Positions 28,053 through 40,343 of a stretch of DNA of 64,000 nt are shown here, piece after piece (positions within the stretch are counted from its first letter, which is position 1; the number at the start of each line of letters is the position of its first letter). A model generated the notes under the pieces. That model saw only the letters and a list, made by a program, of their open reading frames with translations, did no database searches and had not been told where the DNA came from. A program made the position numbers and the translations under genes. Source of the DNA: Streptococcus ictaluri 707-05 (lineage in GTDB: Bacteria; Bacillota; Bacilli; Lactobacillales; Streptococcaceae); the NCBI RefSeq assembly GCF_000188015.2, contig NZ_AEUX02000003.1, forward strand, positions 1 to 64,000, written 5' to 3'.

Positions 28053-28928
28053 TTACATTGGTAATAAAACATCTTTGTCTTCTCTTTTGTATTGTTTGGT
28101 CAAGCTAAATCCACGCCCCATAACTTGTGCAGCAGGCATAACAACAATAAAAGCAGTATCATCAATTTCTAGAATTTTTTCTTGTAAAGCAGGAAGTTCA
28201 TAAGTAGAAACAATGGCCATTAACATGACTTTGTCAGATGTTGTGTAGCCTCCACGAATAGGAATTTTTGTTACACCCCGATCCATCACACCAGTGATAT
28301 AAGCTTTGATTGCTTGATAGTCTTTGGAAATAATCATAACATTCTTTGATGAATCAAATCCGTTTTCCATAACACTAATCACATAGCCGATTACTAAAAG
28401 CCCGATTGTAGAATACATGACATCATCTGCTGAAAGAGCGATCAGTCCCATAAGAACACTTATTCCATCAACGATAGTCATAGCTACTCCTAAAGAAAGT
28501 GGCGAATATTTATGTAAGACTTGCGTCAGAATACCGGTACCACCAGTTGAAGAATTTCCCCAAAAAACCATCCCTAATCCAATACCACAGATAATGCCTC
28601 CAAAAATAGCTGCTAAAAATTGATTATGTGTAATAGTTGGAAATTGATTAGTTAACCGAATAGCAATAGGGTAGATCCAAGAGCCATATAGGGTTCTTAC
28701 AAAATTTTGTTTGCCAAGGAAAAAGTAACATAGAATCAATAAAGGAATATTACTTAACATTAAAAAAAGGGAAGGACTGATACCAAATAGAGCTTTAACA
28801 ACTACAGATATCCCTACCATACCACCAGAAGCAATGTGATTATCTACAAACATGGTGTTAAAACCAATGGCTGTAATAAAAGAACCGATGGTTACCAGTA
28901 GAATATCCATTACCCTTTTTTTCATCAT
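28053..28928 (-). CDS. YitT family membrane protein (DUF161/DUF2179)
   Basis: A 291-residue protein with five or six hydrophobic helices (residues 10-190), including the conserved NTMFVDNHIASGGMVGIS and GNSSTGGTGILTQ stretches, and a C-terminal cytoplasmic DUF2179 domain (about 205-275; DRGVTKIPIRGGYT). The family is widespread in Firmicutes and its substrate is unknown. AAAGGAG precedes the ATG. It is monocistronic between the trpS leader and a terminator. Confidence 0.85.
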   Translation of the reverse strand: MMKKRVMDILLVTIGSFITAIGFNTMFVDNHIASGGMVGISVVVKALFGISPSLFLMLSNIPLLILCYFFLGKQNFVRTLYGSWIYPIAIRLTNQFPTITHNQFLAAIFGGIICGIGLGMVFWGNSSTGGTGILTQVLHKYSPLSLGVAMTIVDGISVLMGLIALSADDVMYSTIGLLVIGYVISVMENGFDSSKNVMIISKDYQAIKAYITGVMDRGVTKIPIRGGYTTSDKVMLMAIVSTYELPALQEKILEIDDTAFIVVMPAAQVMGRGFSLTKQYKREDKDVLLPM

Positions 28929-29024
28929 TTTAGTTATCTCCTTTAGTAAGCATTAAAATAGTAGACTTATTATCTCTCAAAAGAAGTCATAGAGTCAAGT
29001 ATTATTTCTAAAAACTGACTTAAC

Positions 29025-29053
29025 TTGACAAACTGTCTAGAATTTCATAGAAT
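29025..29053 (+). promoter_or_regulatory. Promoter of the trpS leader
   Basis: TTGACA (29025-29030) and TAGAAT (29048-29053) with a 17-bp spacer lie just before the T-box, predicting a start near 29060. Confidence 0.75.
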
Positions 29054-29090
29054 ATTTTTAAATTAGATGAGTAATTTTTAGTTTGTTTCT

Positions 29091-29312
29091 AGAGAGTTAG
29101 CGGTTGGTGAAAGCTAATAACAAAGAAAATGAATTGGGCTAATGGTTATATTGAAAGGAACGCATAACTTTCAGGTCTGGCACCCCTTATCGTGCAACTT
29201 CTAAAGAATTAAGAAGATGATGAGATGATGGAAAAACAGTTCTATCAATTGAGGTGGTACCGCGTATTTATTGTAATCACGCCCTCACGCTGGATGCGTG
29301 AGGTTTTTTATT
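29091..29312 (+). ncRNA. T-box leader of trpS (tryptophan specifier)
   Basis: A tRNA-sensing riboregulator. The T-box core AGGTGGTACCGCG at 29252-29264 and a terminator stem CCTCACGC/GCGTGAGG plus T-run (29283-29309) are clear. A TGG triplet near 29135 in the Stem I region would be the specifier for uncharged tRNA-Trp. Uncharged tRNA-Trp should favour antitermination and raise trpS expression. Stem I limits are approximate. Confidence 0.92.
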
Positions 29313-29341
29313 AGCAACTAAATTTACAAAAGGAGAGATAG

Positions 29342-30364
<1,023 letters not shown>

Positions 30365-30483
30365 TTGACATGTCAAAATAAAATGGACAGTAATCCTATC
30401 ATAAAAAAACAAGTATATGTCAGCAAGCCTGTCTTTACATCAATCGTTATTCCCTGTAAAGTAAAACTAAGAAAGGAGTATAC

Positions 30484-30936
30484 ATGTCTTTTAGTAGAGA
30501 AATCAAATCTTTAAGAGAAAGAGAGGGGATCACACAAGAAGAAATGGCAAAGCAGCTTACTATTAGCCGGCAAGCTATTTCTAACTGGGAAAATGATCGT
30601 CACTTACCAGATATAGAGATGCTTATTCTTATTTCTAAAACTTACAGTATTTCCTTAGATCAGTTAATTTTAGGGGGAGATACTATGACGAAAAAATTAA
30701 TTAGAGATGGTAGCCAAAACAAACGAGTTGCTATGAAATTGCGAATCTTACGACTAGGTTTTTATTTATTTTTACTTGGTTTAATTTTCTTTGTGATAGG
30801 ACTTTTAGGTCGTCCGAGTCTTGAACATTTCTTTGCTCAAGCGTCAACTATTTCCTTTACAGGAAGTCTAATTGCCTTTTTAGTTTTAGGCCTTAAAGGA
30901 ATTGTAGATTTATTGCATCCCATTCAGATACCTTAA
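30484..30936 (+). CDS. XRE-family regulator with two C-terminal membrane helices
   Basis: 150 residues: an N-terminal XRE/Cro helix-turn-helix (EREGITQEEMAKQLTISRQA) with SLDQLILGG at its end, then a basic linker and two hydrophobic helices (about 95-112 and 124-142). The same layout and shared motifs occur in the 126-residue protein at 15390-15770. It is transcribed alone, with AAGGAG ahead of ATG and a terminator after it. The regulated genes and membrane signal are unknown. Confidence 0.82.
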   Translation: MSFSREIKSLREREGITQEEMAKQLTISRQAISNWENDRHLPDIEMLILISKTYSISLDQLILGGDTMTKKLIRDGSQNKRVAMKLRILRLGFYLFLLGLIFFVIGLLGRPSLEHFFAQASTISFTGSLIAFLVLGLKGIVDLLHPIQIP

Positions 30937-30940
30937 GAAT

Positions 30941-30973
30941 ATCTCAAGCCAGTTTACCTGGTTTGGGATTTTT
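30941..30973 (+). terminator. Terminator after the XRE-membrane gene
   Basis: ATCTCAAGCCAG and CTGGTTTGGGAT form a 12-bp stem including G-T pairs, with loop TTTAC and a T-run. Confidence 0.75.
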
Positions 30974-31029
30974 AAATAGCTTTTAGTCACCACACTTATA
31001 CCATATGGGAGAAAAAGAGTCATAATTTG

Positions 31030-31057
31030 TTGACAAATGATTTTAGCGTGTTATGAT
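31030..31057 (+). promoter_or_regulatory. guaB promoter
   Basis: TTGACA (31030-31035) and TATGAT (31052-31057) with a 16-bp spacer. No riboswitch-like structure is evident in the roughly 60-bp leader. Confidence 0.8.
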
Positions 31058-31075
31058 AGTAACAATAAAAAATAG

Positions 31076-32602
<1,527 letters not shown>

Positions 32603-32623
32603 ACGTAACTATTTCTCTAAATA

Positions 32624-32659
32624 AAAGGGCAAGAAGGTAACTTCTTGCCCTTTATTTTT
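32624..32659 (+). terminator. Terminator after guaB
   Basis: AAAGGGCAAGAAG-GTAA-CTTCTTGCCCTTT is a perfect 13-bp stem followed by ATTTTTG. Confidence 0.9.
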
Positions 32660-32791
32660 GTGATAAATTATCAGAGCTTTTAGTGACACTATATTGTGTT
32701 TTAGACTTAAATGAGCTATAATAAACATTCGAATGAAAGCACTTTAAAAATAGTTCAAAAGTGCGATTTTAATATAAAAGGGGAGATTGTT

Positions 32792-33655
32792 TTGGAAGTA
32801 ATATTATATGCACTGGTGCCTATGTTTGCATGGGGTAGTATTGGATTTGTTAGTAATAAAATTGGAGGGAGACCTTCACAACAAACCTTTGGGATGACTT
32901 TAGGGGCCTTGTTATTTGCTTTTGTGGTATGGTTAATCGTTAGACCTGAGATGTCAATGAGATTATGGGTCTTTGGTATTTCAGGTGGTATTATTTGGTC
33001 AATTGGACAAACGGGACAATTCCATGCGATGCAATACATGGGTGTTTCTGTTGCCAATCCCTTATCTAGTGGTTCTCAGTTAGTACTAGGAAGCTTGATC
33101 GGAGTTTTCGTCTTTCATGAATGGACAAAACCTGTTCAATTTATTGTTGGTACCATTGCCCTTTTACTCTTAATTATTGGTTTTTACTTTTCCAGTAAGC
33201 AAGATGATAACAATACAGAAAAAAATCAATTACATAATTTTTCTAAAGGTTTTAGAGCATTAACTTACTCTACTATTGGTTACGTCATGTATGCCGTTCT
33301 TTTTAACAACATCATGAAATTTGATGTTCTATCAGTCATTCTACCAATGGCAGTAGGGATGGTTTTAGGCGCTACTATGTTTATGTCTTTTAAAGTTTCT
33401 TTTGATCAATATGTTATCAAAAATGGTTTGGTAGGTTTACTTTGGGGAATCGGAAACATTTTTATGTTACTGGCAGCCTCTAAGGCAGGTTTAGCTATTG
33501 CTTTTAGTTTTTCTCAATTAGGCGCCATTATTTCTATTATTGGAGGCATTTTATTCCTAGGTGAAACTAAAACCAAAAAAGAAATGCGATGGGTTATTTT
33601 GGGGATTATCTGCTTTATTCTAGGTGCCATTTTGCTTGGTATCGTTAAATCGTAA
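32792..33655 (+). CDS. GlcU/RhaT-type sugar uptake transporter
   Basis: A 287-residue membrane protein with about ten helices, similar to the glucose uptake protein GlcU of staphylococci and bacilli (10 TMS drug/metabolite superfamily). I choose TTG 32792 as start because GGGGAG lies 6 bp upstream and the encoded LEVILYALVPMFAWGSIGFV begins the first helix; a 27-codon in-frame extension is less likely. The motif GNIFMLLAASKAGLAIAFSFSQLG is typical of the family. Substrate is inferred only. Confidence 0.8.
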   Translation: MEVILYALVPMFAWGSIGFVSNKIGGRPSQQTFGMTLGALLFAFVVWLIVRPEMSMRLWVFGISGGIIWSIGQTGQFHAMQYMGVSVANPLSSGSQLVLGSLIGVFVFHEWTKPVQFIVGTIALLLLIIGFYFSSKQDDNNTEKNQLHNFSKGFRALTYSTIGYVMYAVLFNNIMKFDVLSVILPMAVGMVLGATMFMSFKVSFDQYVIKNGLVGLLWGIGNIFMLLAASKAGLAIAFSFSQLGAIISIIGGILFLGETKTKKEMRWVILGIICFILGAILLGIVKS

Positions 33656-33661
33656 GTATAG

Positions 33662-33706
33662 AGTATAAAAAGCACTTAAGCTATTGACTTAAGTGCTTTT
33701 TATACT
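33662..33706. terminator. Bidirectional terminator between transporter and recF
   Basis: AGTATAAAAAGCACTTAAG and CTTAAGTGCTTTTTATACT form a 19-bp perfect stem around CTATTGA, serving both converging genes. Confidence 0.9.
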
Positions 33707-34799
33707 AATCAGTTCTCACAGTTCCTTTTTTTATGTTAAAAATTTTCAATGAATCAGGTAATTGTGATAGATGATCTAGACTTGTTGTCGTGATAAAGGT
33801 TTGTACATTCTCATTAATGACTGTTTCAAGCAACTTAGTCTGACGTGTATTATCTAGTTCACTCATAACATCATCTAATAACAAGATGGGATTATCACCT
33901 GTTAATCGCTTCATCAGACTGACTTCAGCCATCTTAAGCGATAAAATAAGACTACGGTGTTGTCCTTGACTCGCAAAATTGGCATTCATCCCATTAATGT
34001 AAAAGTCAAGATCATCCCGATGAGGCCCAATACTGGTAGACTTTCTAAAAAAATCTTTTTGATGATTCTTTTCTAATTGCTTGAGAAAGTTAGTTTCAAT
34101 ATCAGATTTACAATCAAAGGTGACCGAGGATTGATAAACTAAAGAGAGATTTTCTAAGCCATTAGATATGGCATAATGGTGTTTACTGGCTTCTTGTTCT
34201 AGAGAAGCGATAAAATCCATACGATGTTCCATCACACGGCTACCATAGCTAGCCAATTGGTAATCTAAAACGGCTAAGAAATCAGCATCAATTTGTTGAG
34301 CGCTTTTTAAATAACTATTACGCTGTTTAAGCACATGATTATAGTGAGATAAATCAGAGAGATAGACAGGTTTGATCTGTCCTAAATCAATGTCAATAAA
34401 TTTCCGACGAAGACTAGGTGCTCCTTTAATAAGTTGGAGGTCCTCAGGAGCAAACAAGACAACCATCAGTTTTCCAATATAATCGGATAGTTTGGCTTGT
34501 TTCAGAGCATTGATTTTGGTAATTCGTCCTTTAGGAGAAAGGATAATATCCAAGTCAAGACGACCACTAACACGTTCAATTGTTCCAGAAAGGGAAAATT
34601 GTTCTTCATTAAAGTGAATCAGTTCTTTATCGGTTCGTGTCCGATGACTTCTAGTAAGAGAAAGAAAATAAATCGCTTCAAGGAAATTGGTCTTTCCTTG
34701 AGCATTGTTTCCAATGAAAACATTTAAACCTGGTGAAAAACTGGCTGAGATGTCTTGATAGTTGCGATAGTGATGAAGGGTTAATGCTTTAATCCACAT
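33705..34799 (-). CDS. recF: DNA replication and repair protein RecF
   Basis: SMC-like ATPase that helps load RecA at single-stranded gaps. The 364-residue protein has Walker [10 protein letters not shown] at about 30-38, signature-like [15 protein letters not shown] and Walker [15 protein letters not shown]. It is preceded by yaaA with a 1-bp gap, the same yaaA-recF pair found near many Firmicutes origins. Here the pair sits about 15 kb away from dnaN. Confidence 0.97.
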   Translation of the reverse strand: MWIKALTLHHYRNYQDISASFSPGLNVFIGNNAQGKTNFLEAIYFLSLTRSHRTRTDKELIHFNEEQFSLSGTIERVSGRLDLDIILSPKGRITKINALKQAKLSDYIGKLMVVLFAPEDLQLIKGAPSLRRKFIDIDLGQIKPVYLSDLSHYNHVLKQRNSYLKSAQQIDADFLAVLDYQLASYGSRVMEHRMDFIASLEQEASKHHYAISNGLENLSLVYQSSVTFDCKSDIETNFLKQLEKNHQKDFFRKSTSIGPHRDDLDFYINGMNANFASQGQHRSLILSLKMAEVSLMKRLTGDNPILLLDDVMSELDNTRQTKLLETVINENVQTFITTTSLDHLSQLPDSLKIFNIKKGTVRTD

Positions 34800-34800
34800 G

Positions 34801-35190
34801 CTATGTCCCCGGGAAGCGAACAGGCTGAGAAGATTTCTTTTTAGTCTTAGACATGGATTTTCGAGAAGGACCAGCAGAGGCTTTCTTTTTATTTTCCTGA
34901 TTCATTTGTTTAACCAATCTTGCCACACGCTCTTTTTCAGCTAAAGCCTGAGTATGAGCTTCTTGTTCTGCTTGACTAGGTTCAATTAAAGTGATGACTA
35001 AATCATGTGATGGAATAGTAATCGTGTCTCCAATTCTGATTTTTTTACCACGTCTTTGTTCTTCTTGGCCATTAAAAAGGACTTGAGTTTCTGCTAAAAA
35101 TCCTTTAATAGCACCTCCACTTTGGATAATTCCGACTTCTTTTAAGAGTGCCTGTAAAGTGATGAATTCAGTAAATAATTTATATTCCAT
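34801..35190 (-). CDS. yaaA: S4-domain protein YaaA
   Basis: An S4-like RNA-binding protein of 129 residues from the ATG at 35190 (GGAG 6 bp upstream); a longer frame to 35214 has no better site. The N-terminal domain ([20 protein letters not shown]) is followed by a lysine-rich tail of about 45 residues ending in [10 protein letters not shown]. It is coupled to recF. A role in 50S assembly has been proposed for homologues. Confidence 0.88.
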   Translation of the reverse strand: MEYKLFTEFITLQALLKEVGIIQSGGAIKGFLAETQVLFNGQEEQRRGKKIRIGDTITIPSHDLVITLIEPSQAEQEAHTQALAEKERVARLVKQMNQENKKKASAGPSRKSMSKTKKKSSQPVRFPGT

Positions 35191-35360
35191 AATGTTCTCC
35201 AATTTATCATTCAAGTCATTATAGCATAAAAGAAGGGTAAATAATAATCCCTAACCTAACACAATTATAGGAGTTCTTAGGGAGGACACACTTATCATTC
35301 TACTAAGCAGAATAAAAATGGTATAATCATAGAGATTACACTATTTATTAAGGAAACATT

Positions 35361-36605
35361 ATGAAAATTGTTCAGGGAGTACAACTTCATCTGATAAAAA
35401 CACAAAAATTTAAAACAAACCAGATTACACTTCGTTTTTCAGGAGATTTAACACAAAAAACAGTAGCTAAAAGGAGCTTAGTTGCTCAAATGTTGGCCAC
35501 TGCTAATGAGGAGCACCCAACAGCAAAGTTATTTAGAGAAAAATTAGCACAATTATATGGAGCGAGCTTGTCAACTAATGTGTCAACTAAAGGTTTGGTG
35601 CATATCGTTGATATTGATATAACCTTTGTTCAAGATAAGTATACGTTTAATGGCGAAAAAATTTTGGGTGAAATCATCCAATTTTTAAAAGCAATGCTCT
35701 TTTCACCTCTGATTTCTGTGGCTCAATATCAACCCAAGGTATTTGAAATCGAAAAAAATAATTTAATCAATTATATTGAATCAGACAAAGAGGATTCTTT
35801 TTATTATAGTGCTTTAAAAACGAAAGAATTATTTTATGTCAATGATGCTTTACAGGTATCAAAATATGGTACTGCGGACTTAATTGATAAAGAGACAGCT
35901 TATACGAGTTATCAAGAATTTCATCGGATGCTGAAGGAAGATCAAATTGATATTTTTGCTTTAGGTGATTTTGATGATTACCGTATTGTTCAATTATTAC
36001 ATCAATTCCCCTTTGAAAATCGTAAAAAGAAATTGGACTTTTTCTATATTCAAAATCCAGTTAATATTGTGAAAGAGTCGATTGAAGAAAGAAGTGTTAA
36101 TCAAACTATTTTAGAATTAGCTTATCATTTTCCAATTATTTTTGGGCAAAAAGAACACTTTGCTTTGATTCTTTTGAACGGTTTACTAGTTTCTTTTACA
36201 CACTCTAGATTATTTACCAAAGTTCGTGAAGAAGCAGGGCTAGCTTATCACATTGGTAGTCGCTTTGATGTTTACACTGGTTTGTTTGAAATTTACGCAG
36301 GAATTGATGGCCAACATAAAACAAAAGCACTGCAACTAATTATTAAGGAATTAAATGACATCAAAATGGGTGGTTTTTCAAGTAGTCTAATTAAAAAGAC
36401 TAAACGAATGTTAAAAAATAATGTTCTGTTATCAGAAGACTATAGTAAAACCTTAATTGAAATGTCTTATACCAATTTTTATATTGACCCCAACTACTCT
36501 TTGTCAACTTGGATTGACGAGGTTGACAAAGTTAGTAAAGCTGACATTGTGAAAATTGCTAATTTATTAAAGTTGCAAACCTTATATGTTTTGGAAGGAA
36601 AGTAA
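35361..36605 (+). CDS. M16-family peptidase-like protein, inactive type (YmfF-like)
   Basis: A 414-residue M16/insulinase-fold protein. It lacks the HxxEH zinc motif that its neighbour has, so it is probably the non-catalytic half of a heterodimer. Its C-terminal half retains the REEAGLAYHIGSRFDVYTG segment of the family. It ends in TAA directly followed by the ATG of the next gene. Homologous YmfF/YmfH pairs precede rodZ and pgsA in Bacillus and streptococci; their substrate is not established. Confidence 0.88.
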   Translation: MKIVQGVQLHLIKTQKFKTNQITLRFSGDLTQKTVAKRSLVAQMLATANEEHPTAKLFREKLAQLYGASLSTNVSTKGLVHIVDIDITFVQDKYTFNGEKILGEIIQFLKAMLFSPLISVAQYQPKVFEIEKNNLINYIESDKEDSFYYSALKTKELFYVNDALQVSKYGTADLIDKETAYTSYQEFHRMLKEDQIDIFALGDFDDYRIVQLLHQFPFENRKKKLDFFYIQNPVNIVKESIEERSVNQTILELAYHFPIIFGQKEHFALILLNGLLVSFTHSRLFTKVREEAGLAYHIGSRFDVYTGLFEIYAGIDGQHKTKALQLIIKELNDIKMGGFSSSLIKKTKRMLKNNVLLSEDYSKTLIEMSYTNFYIDPNYSLSTWIDEVDKVSKADIVKIANLLKLQTLYVLEGK

Positions 36606-37889
36606 ATGACAAAATTAATTAAGAAAGAGTTTTCGCAAATAGGGGAAGAACTTTATTATGGGCAGTTAGACAACGGGTTACAATTATATATTATTAAAAA
36701 AACTCATTACTGTGAAAAGACTGCTATGTTTACAGTTAATTACGGATCTATTGACAATAACTTTACAGTTGACGGTAAAAAAATAGTAGCACCAGAAGGA
36801 ATAGCTCATTTTTTAGAACATAAATTATTTGAAGATGAAAATGGGGAAGATTCAGCTAATAAGTTTACTGAATTAGGCGCAGAAACAAATGCTTTTACAA
36901 CATTTGATAAAACAAGTTACTTTTTTTCAACAGCAAGGGAATGGGAAAAAAGTTTGGAGCTGCTTCAAGAATTTGTATTAACTCCTAACTTCACAGAAGA
37001 GTCTGTTAATCGTGAAAAAAGTATTATAGCCCAAGAAATTGATATGTATCAGGATGATGCAGATTATCAAGCTTATAGTGGAATTTTACGTAATCTTTTT
37101 CCTCATACAAGTTTAGCTAGTGATATTGCAGGTACAAAAGAGTCTATCCAAGAAATAACAAGCCATGTCTTGAAAAAGAGTCATAATTACTTTTACCGTC
37201 CCTTTAATATGAGCTTATTAATGATTGGTGATATGGACGTTGACACTGTGTTTACAGCAGTAAAAACCTATCAAAGCCAACTGAATCCTCGAAAAAAGAT
37301 GGCTATTCAAGTAGCACCTTTAGTCTATCACCCTGTTGTTAAGTCAAGTTCCATTGACATGGATGTGTCAACTTCGAAATTGGTAGTAGGATTTCGTGGA
37401 AAACTATTGAGTGAGGATTACTCACTTCTAACGTGTCGGTTAGCTCTTAGACTTTTATTGTCTATGTTGTTTGGCTGGACTTCTGAAACTTATCATGAGT
37501 GGTATGAGGAAGGGAAGATTGATGATTCTTTTGATTTAGAAATTGAAATCCAAGAACAATTTCAATTTATTTTGATTTCACTTGATACCAATCAACCCAT
37601 TGCCATGTCTAATTTGATACGAAAAAAACTTGAACTATTTCCTAAGTCAAATGATATTTCAACTGAACATCTTTTACTGTTAAAAAAAGAAATGTATGGA
37701 GACTTCGTTCAAAGTTTAGATTCAATTGAGCAATTGACTAGTCAATTTAATCTTTATTTATCATCACATGAGACTTATTTTGATATACCAGCTATTTTAG
37801 AAAAATTGACCTTAGAATATATTCTGATTATCGGCAAAGCCTTTTTTAAAACGGTTGAGGTTTCTGATTTCACGGTCTTTCCAAAATAG
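36606..37889 (+). CDS. M16-family zinc peptidase (YmfH-like)
   Basis: A 427-residue metallopeptidase with the inverted zinc site HFLEH at about 69-73 (EGIAHFLEHKLFED) and a downstream Glu in NREKSIIAQEIDMYQDD, which complete the metal site. It starts immediately after the YmfF-like gene with no gap, so the two are translationally linked and probably form a heterodimer. rodZ follows after 49 bp. Confidence 0.9.
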   Translation: MTKLIKKEFSQIGEELYYGQLDNGLQLYIIKKTHYCEKTAMFTVNYGSIDNNFTVDGKKIVAPEGIAHFLEHKLFEDENGEDSANKFTELGAETNAFTTFDKTSYFFSTAREWEKSLELLQEFVLTPNFTEESVNREKSIIAQEIDMYQDDADYQAYSGILRNLFPHTSLASDIAGTKESIQEITSHVLKKSHNYFYRPFNMSLLMIGDMDVDTVFTAVKTYQSQLNPRKKMAIQVAPLVYHPVVKSSSIDMDVSTSKLVVGFRGKLLSEDYSLLTCRLALRLLLSMLFGWTSETYHEWYEEGKIDDSFDLEIEIQEQFQFILISLDTNQPIAMSNLIRKKLELFPKSNDISTEHLLLLKKEMYGDFVQSLDSIEQLTSQFNLYLSSHETYFDIPAILEKLTLEYILIIGKAFFKTVEVSDFTVFPK

Positions 37890-37938
37890 TTTAAAATCTG
37901 CTATAATAGTTTTATTATAATATTTTTGAGGTACCTGT

Positions 37939-38946
37939 ATGAGTGAAAAGAGTCTGGGTGAATTATTAAGAGAATCACGTCTAGGAAAAAACATTACATT
38001 AGATGATATTGAATCCAAAACGGGAATTTCTTCTCACTATCTGTTAGCAATGGAATTGGATCAGTTTAAGATTATTCCAGAAGAAAAATTAGATGGTTTT
38101 TTAAAGCAATATGCAGATATTGTTGGTTTACCATTTGAAAATGTCAAAAAACTTTATCAGCTTCAAATGAGTTATAAAAGGGTTAGTGATACCCCAACCG
38201 TTACTCAAATTGTCGAAGAAAAGTTAAGCCAAAGAAGACTACAAGAACAATCCTCTTCAACTCAAGAGGTCACAGCAAGTAATAAAGCAGAAACGCTTGT
38301 TATACCTGTCAAAACAGTTGGAATAGATAGCCCGAAATCTTCCAAAGTTTTACCTTCTAAGCAGTTCAAGTCAGATGATCGTTTGGTACCTCAATCACAT
38401 AAAGGTTCAAGATTAAGTCGTTATGGTAAGAATGATGATGATAAAAAATCACTAATTCCTGCCGCTCTATTAGGTTTATTAGCTTTACTTTTGGTGGGAG
38501 TCATTTTCTTTGCGGTTTGGAAACAGATTGAAAAAAATCAAATGGCTAAGGAAAAGGAAAGTTCTTTAGTGAGCTCATCTCAAGCTGCTGATGAGACAAG
38601 TGATTCTAGTGCTAATCAACCTCAGACTCAAATTAGTGTGGAGGGAGCAGAAAATTACTTGATTGCTACTGTGACTAAATCTAAAGAAACTGTAGATGTG
38701 ACCGTTGCTTTGACAGAAGCTGATAGTAGTTGGATTTCTTTGACAAATTCGGAAATTGGCGAAGCTGGTATCACCTTAACACGTGACAATCCAAGCTATA
38801 CGGCTACTCTTCCAGCAGAAGTCGTTGAATCTCTCTTGACTTTAGGGGTAACGAGAGGGGTATCAGTTACTATTGATGGACAGGCTCTTGATTTATCAGC
38901 GTTAACAAGTACTGATATTAGTTACATCACACTTAGAATGCAATAA
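37939..38946 (+). CDS. rodZ: RodZ-like cell-shape protein
   Basis: 335 residues: an N-terminal HTH_25 domain (about 1-75; LGELLRESRLGKNITLDDI), a long basic/Ser-rich linker, one transmembrane helix (about 172-190; ALLGLLALLLVGVIFFAVW), and an extracellular DUF4115 domain (about 230-335). RodZ links the cytoplasm to peripheral wall synthesis (MreCD/PBP2 in cocci). It sits between ymfH and pgsA, the conserved order. Confidence 0.9.
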   Translation: MSEKSLGELLRESRLGKNITLDDIESKTGISSHYLLAMELDQFKIIPEEKLDGFLKQYADIVGLPFENVKKLYQLQMSYKRVSDTPTVTQIVEEKLSQRRLQEQSSSTQEVTASNKAETLVIPVKTVGIDSPKSSKVLPSKQFKSDDRLVPQSHKGSRLSRYGKNDDDKKSLIPAALLGLLALLLVGVIFFAVWKQIEKNQMAKEKESSLVSSSQAADETSDSSANQPQTQISVEGAENYLIATVTKSKETVDVTVALTEADSSWISLTNSEIGEAGITLTRDNPSYTATLPAEVVESLLTLGVTRGVSVTIDGQALDLSALTSTDISYITLRMQ

Positions 38947-38958
38947 TAAGGTATTAAA

Positions 38959-39501
38959 ATGACAAAAAAAGAAAATATTCCCAATTTACTAACCCTCATC
39001 CGTATTATGATGATTCCTCTATTTTTGCTTGTGACATCAGTTTCAACTTCAGTAGGGTGGCATATTTTTGCAGCAATTATTTTTGCGGTTGCTAGTTTTA
39101 CGGATTATTTAGATGGCTATCTTGCTAGAAAATGGCATGTGGTAACTAATTTTGGGAAATTTGCTGATCCGCTAGCAGATAAGATGCTTGTGATGAGTGC
39201 TTTCATTATGTTAGTAGGTTTGGATTTGGCACCTGCTTGGATTTCAGCTATTATTATTTGTAGAGAATTAGCTGTCACTGGACTTCGCTTATTACTAGTT
39301 GAGACTGGTGGGGAAGTTTTAGCGGCAGCAATGCCTGGAAAAATTAAAACAGTCACACAAATGCTGTCTGTTATTTTTCTATTAAGTCACTTGACCGTTT
39401 TGGGAACTATTTTTCTCTATATTGCCCTATTTTTCACTATTTATTCTGGTTATGATTATTTTAAGGGGGCTAGTTTCTTATTTAAGGATACGTTTAAGTA
39501 A
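38959..39501 (+). CDS. pgsA: CDP-diacylglycerol-glycerol-3-phosphate 3-phosphatidyltransferase
   Basis: First committed enzyme of phosphatidylglycerol synthesis. The 180-residue membrane protein has the CDP-alcohol phosphotransferase signature D-x2-DG-x2-AR-x8-G-x3-D-x3-D in YLDGYLARKWHVVTNFGKFA and following DPLAD, with about five helices. Its stop overlaps the ecfA1 start (TAATG). Confidence 0.97.
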   Translation: MTKKENIPNLLTLIRIMMIPLFLLVTSVSTSVGWHIFAAIIFAVASFTDYLDGYLARKWHVVTNFGKFADPLADKMLVMSAFIMLVGLDLAPAWISAIIICRELAVTGLRLLLVETGGEVLAAAMPGKIKTVTQMLSVIFLLSHLTVLGTIFLYIALFFTIYSGYDYFKGASFLFKDTFK

Positions 39502-40343
39502 TGACATCACATATTATCGAAGTTAAACAGGTAAGTTTTAAATATAGTCAAGAACAAGAAAATTATACTCTAAATAATATTTCGTTTCATGTGAAACAAG
39601 GAGAATGGTTGTCCATTATTGGTCACAACGGCTCTGGAAAATCAACAACAGTACGCTTAATAGATGGTCTATTAGAAGCGGGATCTGGTGAAATTTATGT
39701 TGATGGAGATCTGTTGACCGAACAAAATGTTTGGGATATTCGACATAAAATTGGGATGGTTTTTCAAAATCCTGACAATCAATTTGTGGGAGCAACTGTA
39801 GAAGATGATGTTGCTTTTGGATTAGAAAATAAGGGTGTTCCATATCAAGAAATGACAATTAGAGTGGAAGAGGCTCTTCGATTGGTTAATATGGAAAACT
39901 TTAAAGAAAGAGAACCGTCTCGCTTATCTGGTGGACAAAAGCAAAGAGTGGCTATTGCGGGTGCTGTTGCCATGCGACCAATGATTATCATCTTAGATGA
40001 AGCAACTAGCATGTTAGATCCTAAGGGGCGTTTAGAACTTATTAGGACTATTCAGTCTATTCGAAAGAAATATCAAATAACTGTTATTTCTATTACTCAT
40101 GATTTGGATGAAGTTGCTCTAAGTGATAGAGTTCTGGTGATGAAAAATGGTCAGATTGAATCAGCCTTATCACCAGAAGAATTATTTGCAAGAGGTGATG
40201 ACTTACTTAATCTCGGTTTAGACATTCCCTTTACCGCCTCTGTTATAAACATGCTTAAAGAAGAAGGTTACCCGATTGAGGGAAACTATCTCACAGAAAA
40301 GGAATTAGAAAATCAACTATGTCAATTAATTTCCAAGATGTAA
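39501..40343 (+). CDS. ecfA1: ECF transporter ATPase EcfA1
   Basis: First ATPase of the energy-coupling-factor module used by vitamin and metal uptake. 280 residues with Walker A GHNGSGKS, signature LSGGQKQRV, Walker [15 protein letters not shown] and H-loop ITHDLDEV. It overlaps pgsA by 1 bp and ecfA2 by 25 bp. A parS-like site lies inside it at 39583-39598. Confidence 0.96.
   Translation: MTSHIIEVKQVSFKYSQEQENYTLNNISFHVKQGEWLSIIGHNGSGKSTTVRLIDGLLEAGSGEIYVDGDLLTEQNVWDIRHKIGMVFQNPDNQFVGATVEDDVAFGLENKGVPYQEMTIRVEEALRLVNMENFKEREPSRLSGGQKQRVAIAGAVAMRPMIIILDEATSMLDPKGRLELIRTIQSIRKKYQITVISITHDLDEVALSDRVLVMKNGQIESALSPEELFARGDDLLNLGLDIPFTASVINMLKEEGYPIEGNYLTEKELENQLCQLISKM
39583..39598. promoter_or_regulatory. 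Second parS-like site, inside ecfA1
   Basis: CGTTTCATGTGAAACA carries the same 14-bp core (GTTTCATGTGAAAC) as the site at 21799, with the same central C-to-T change from consensus. It encodes part of the EcfA1 N-terminus (SFHVKQ). About 20.6 kb from oriC. Confidence 0.7.
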
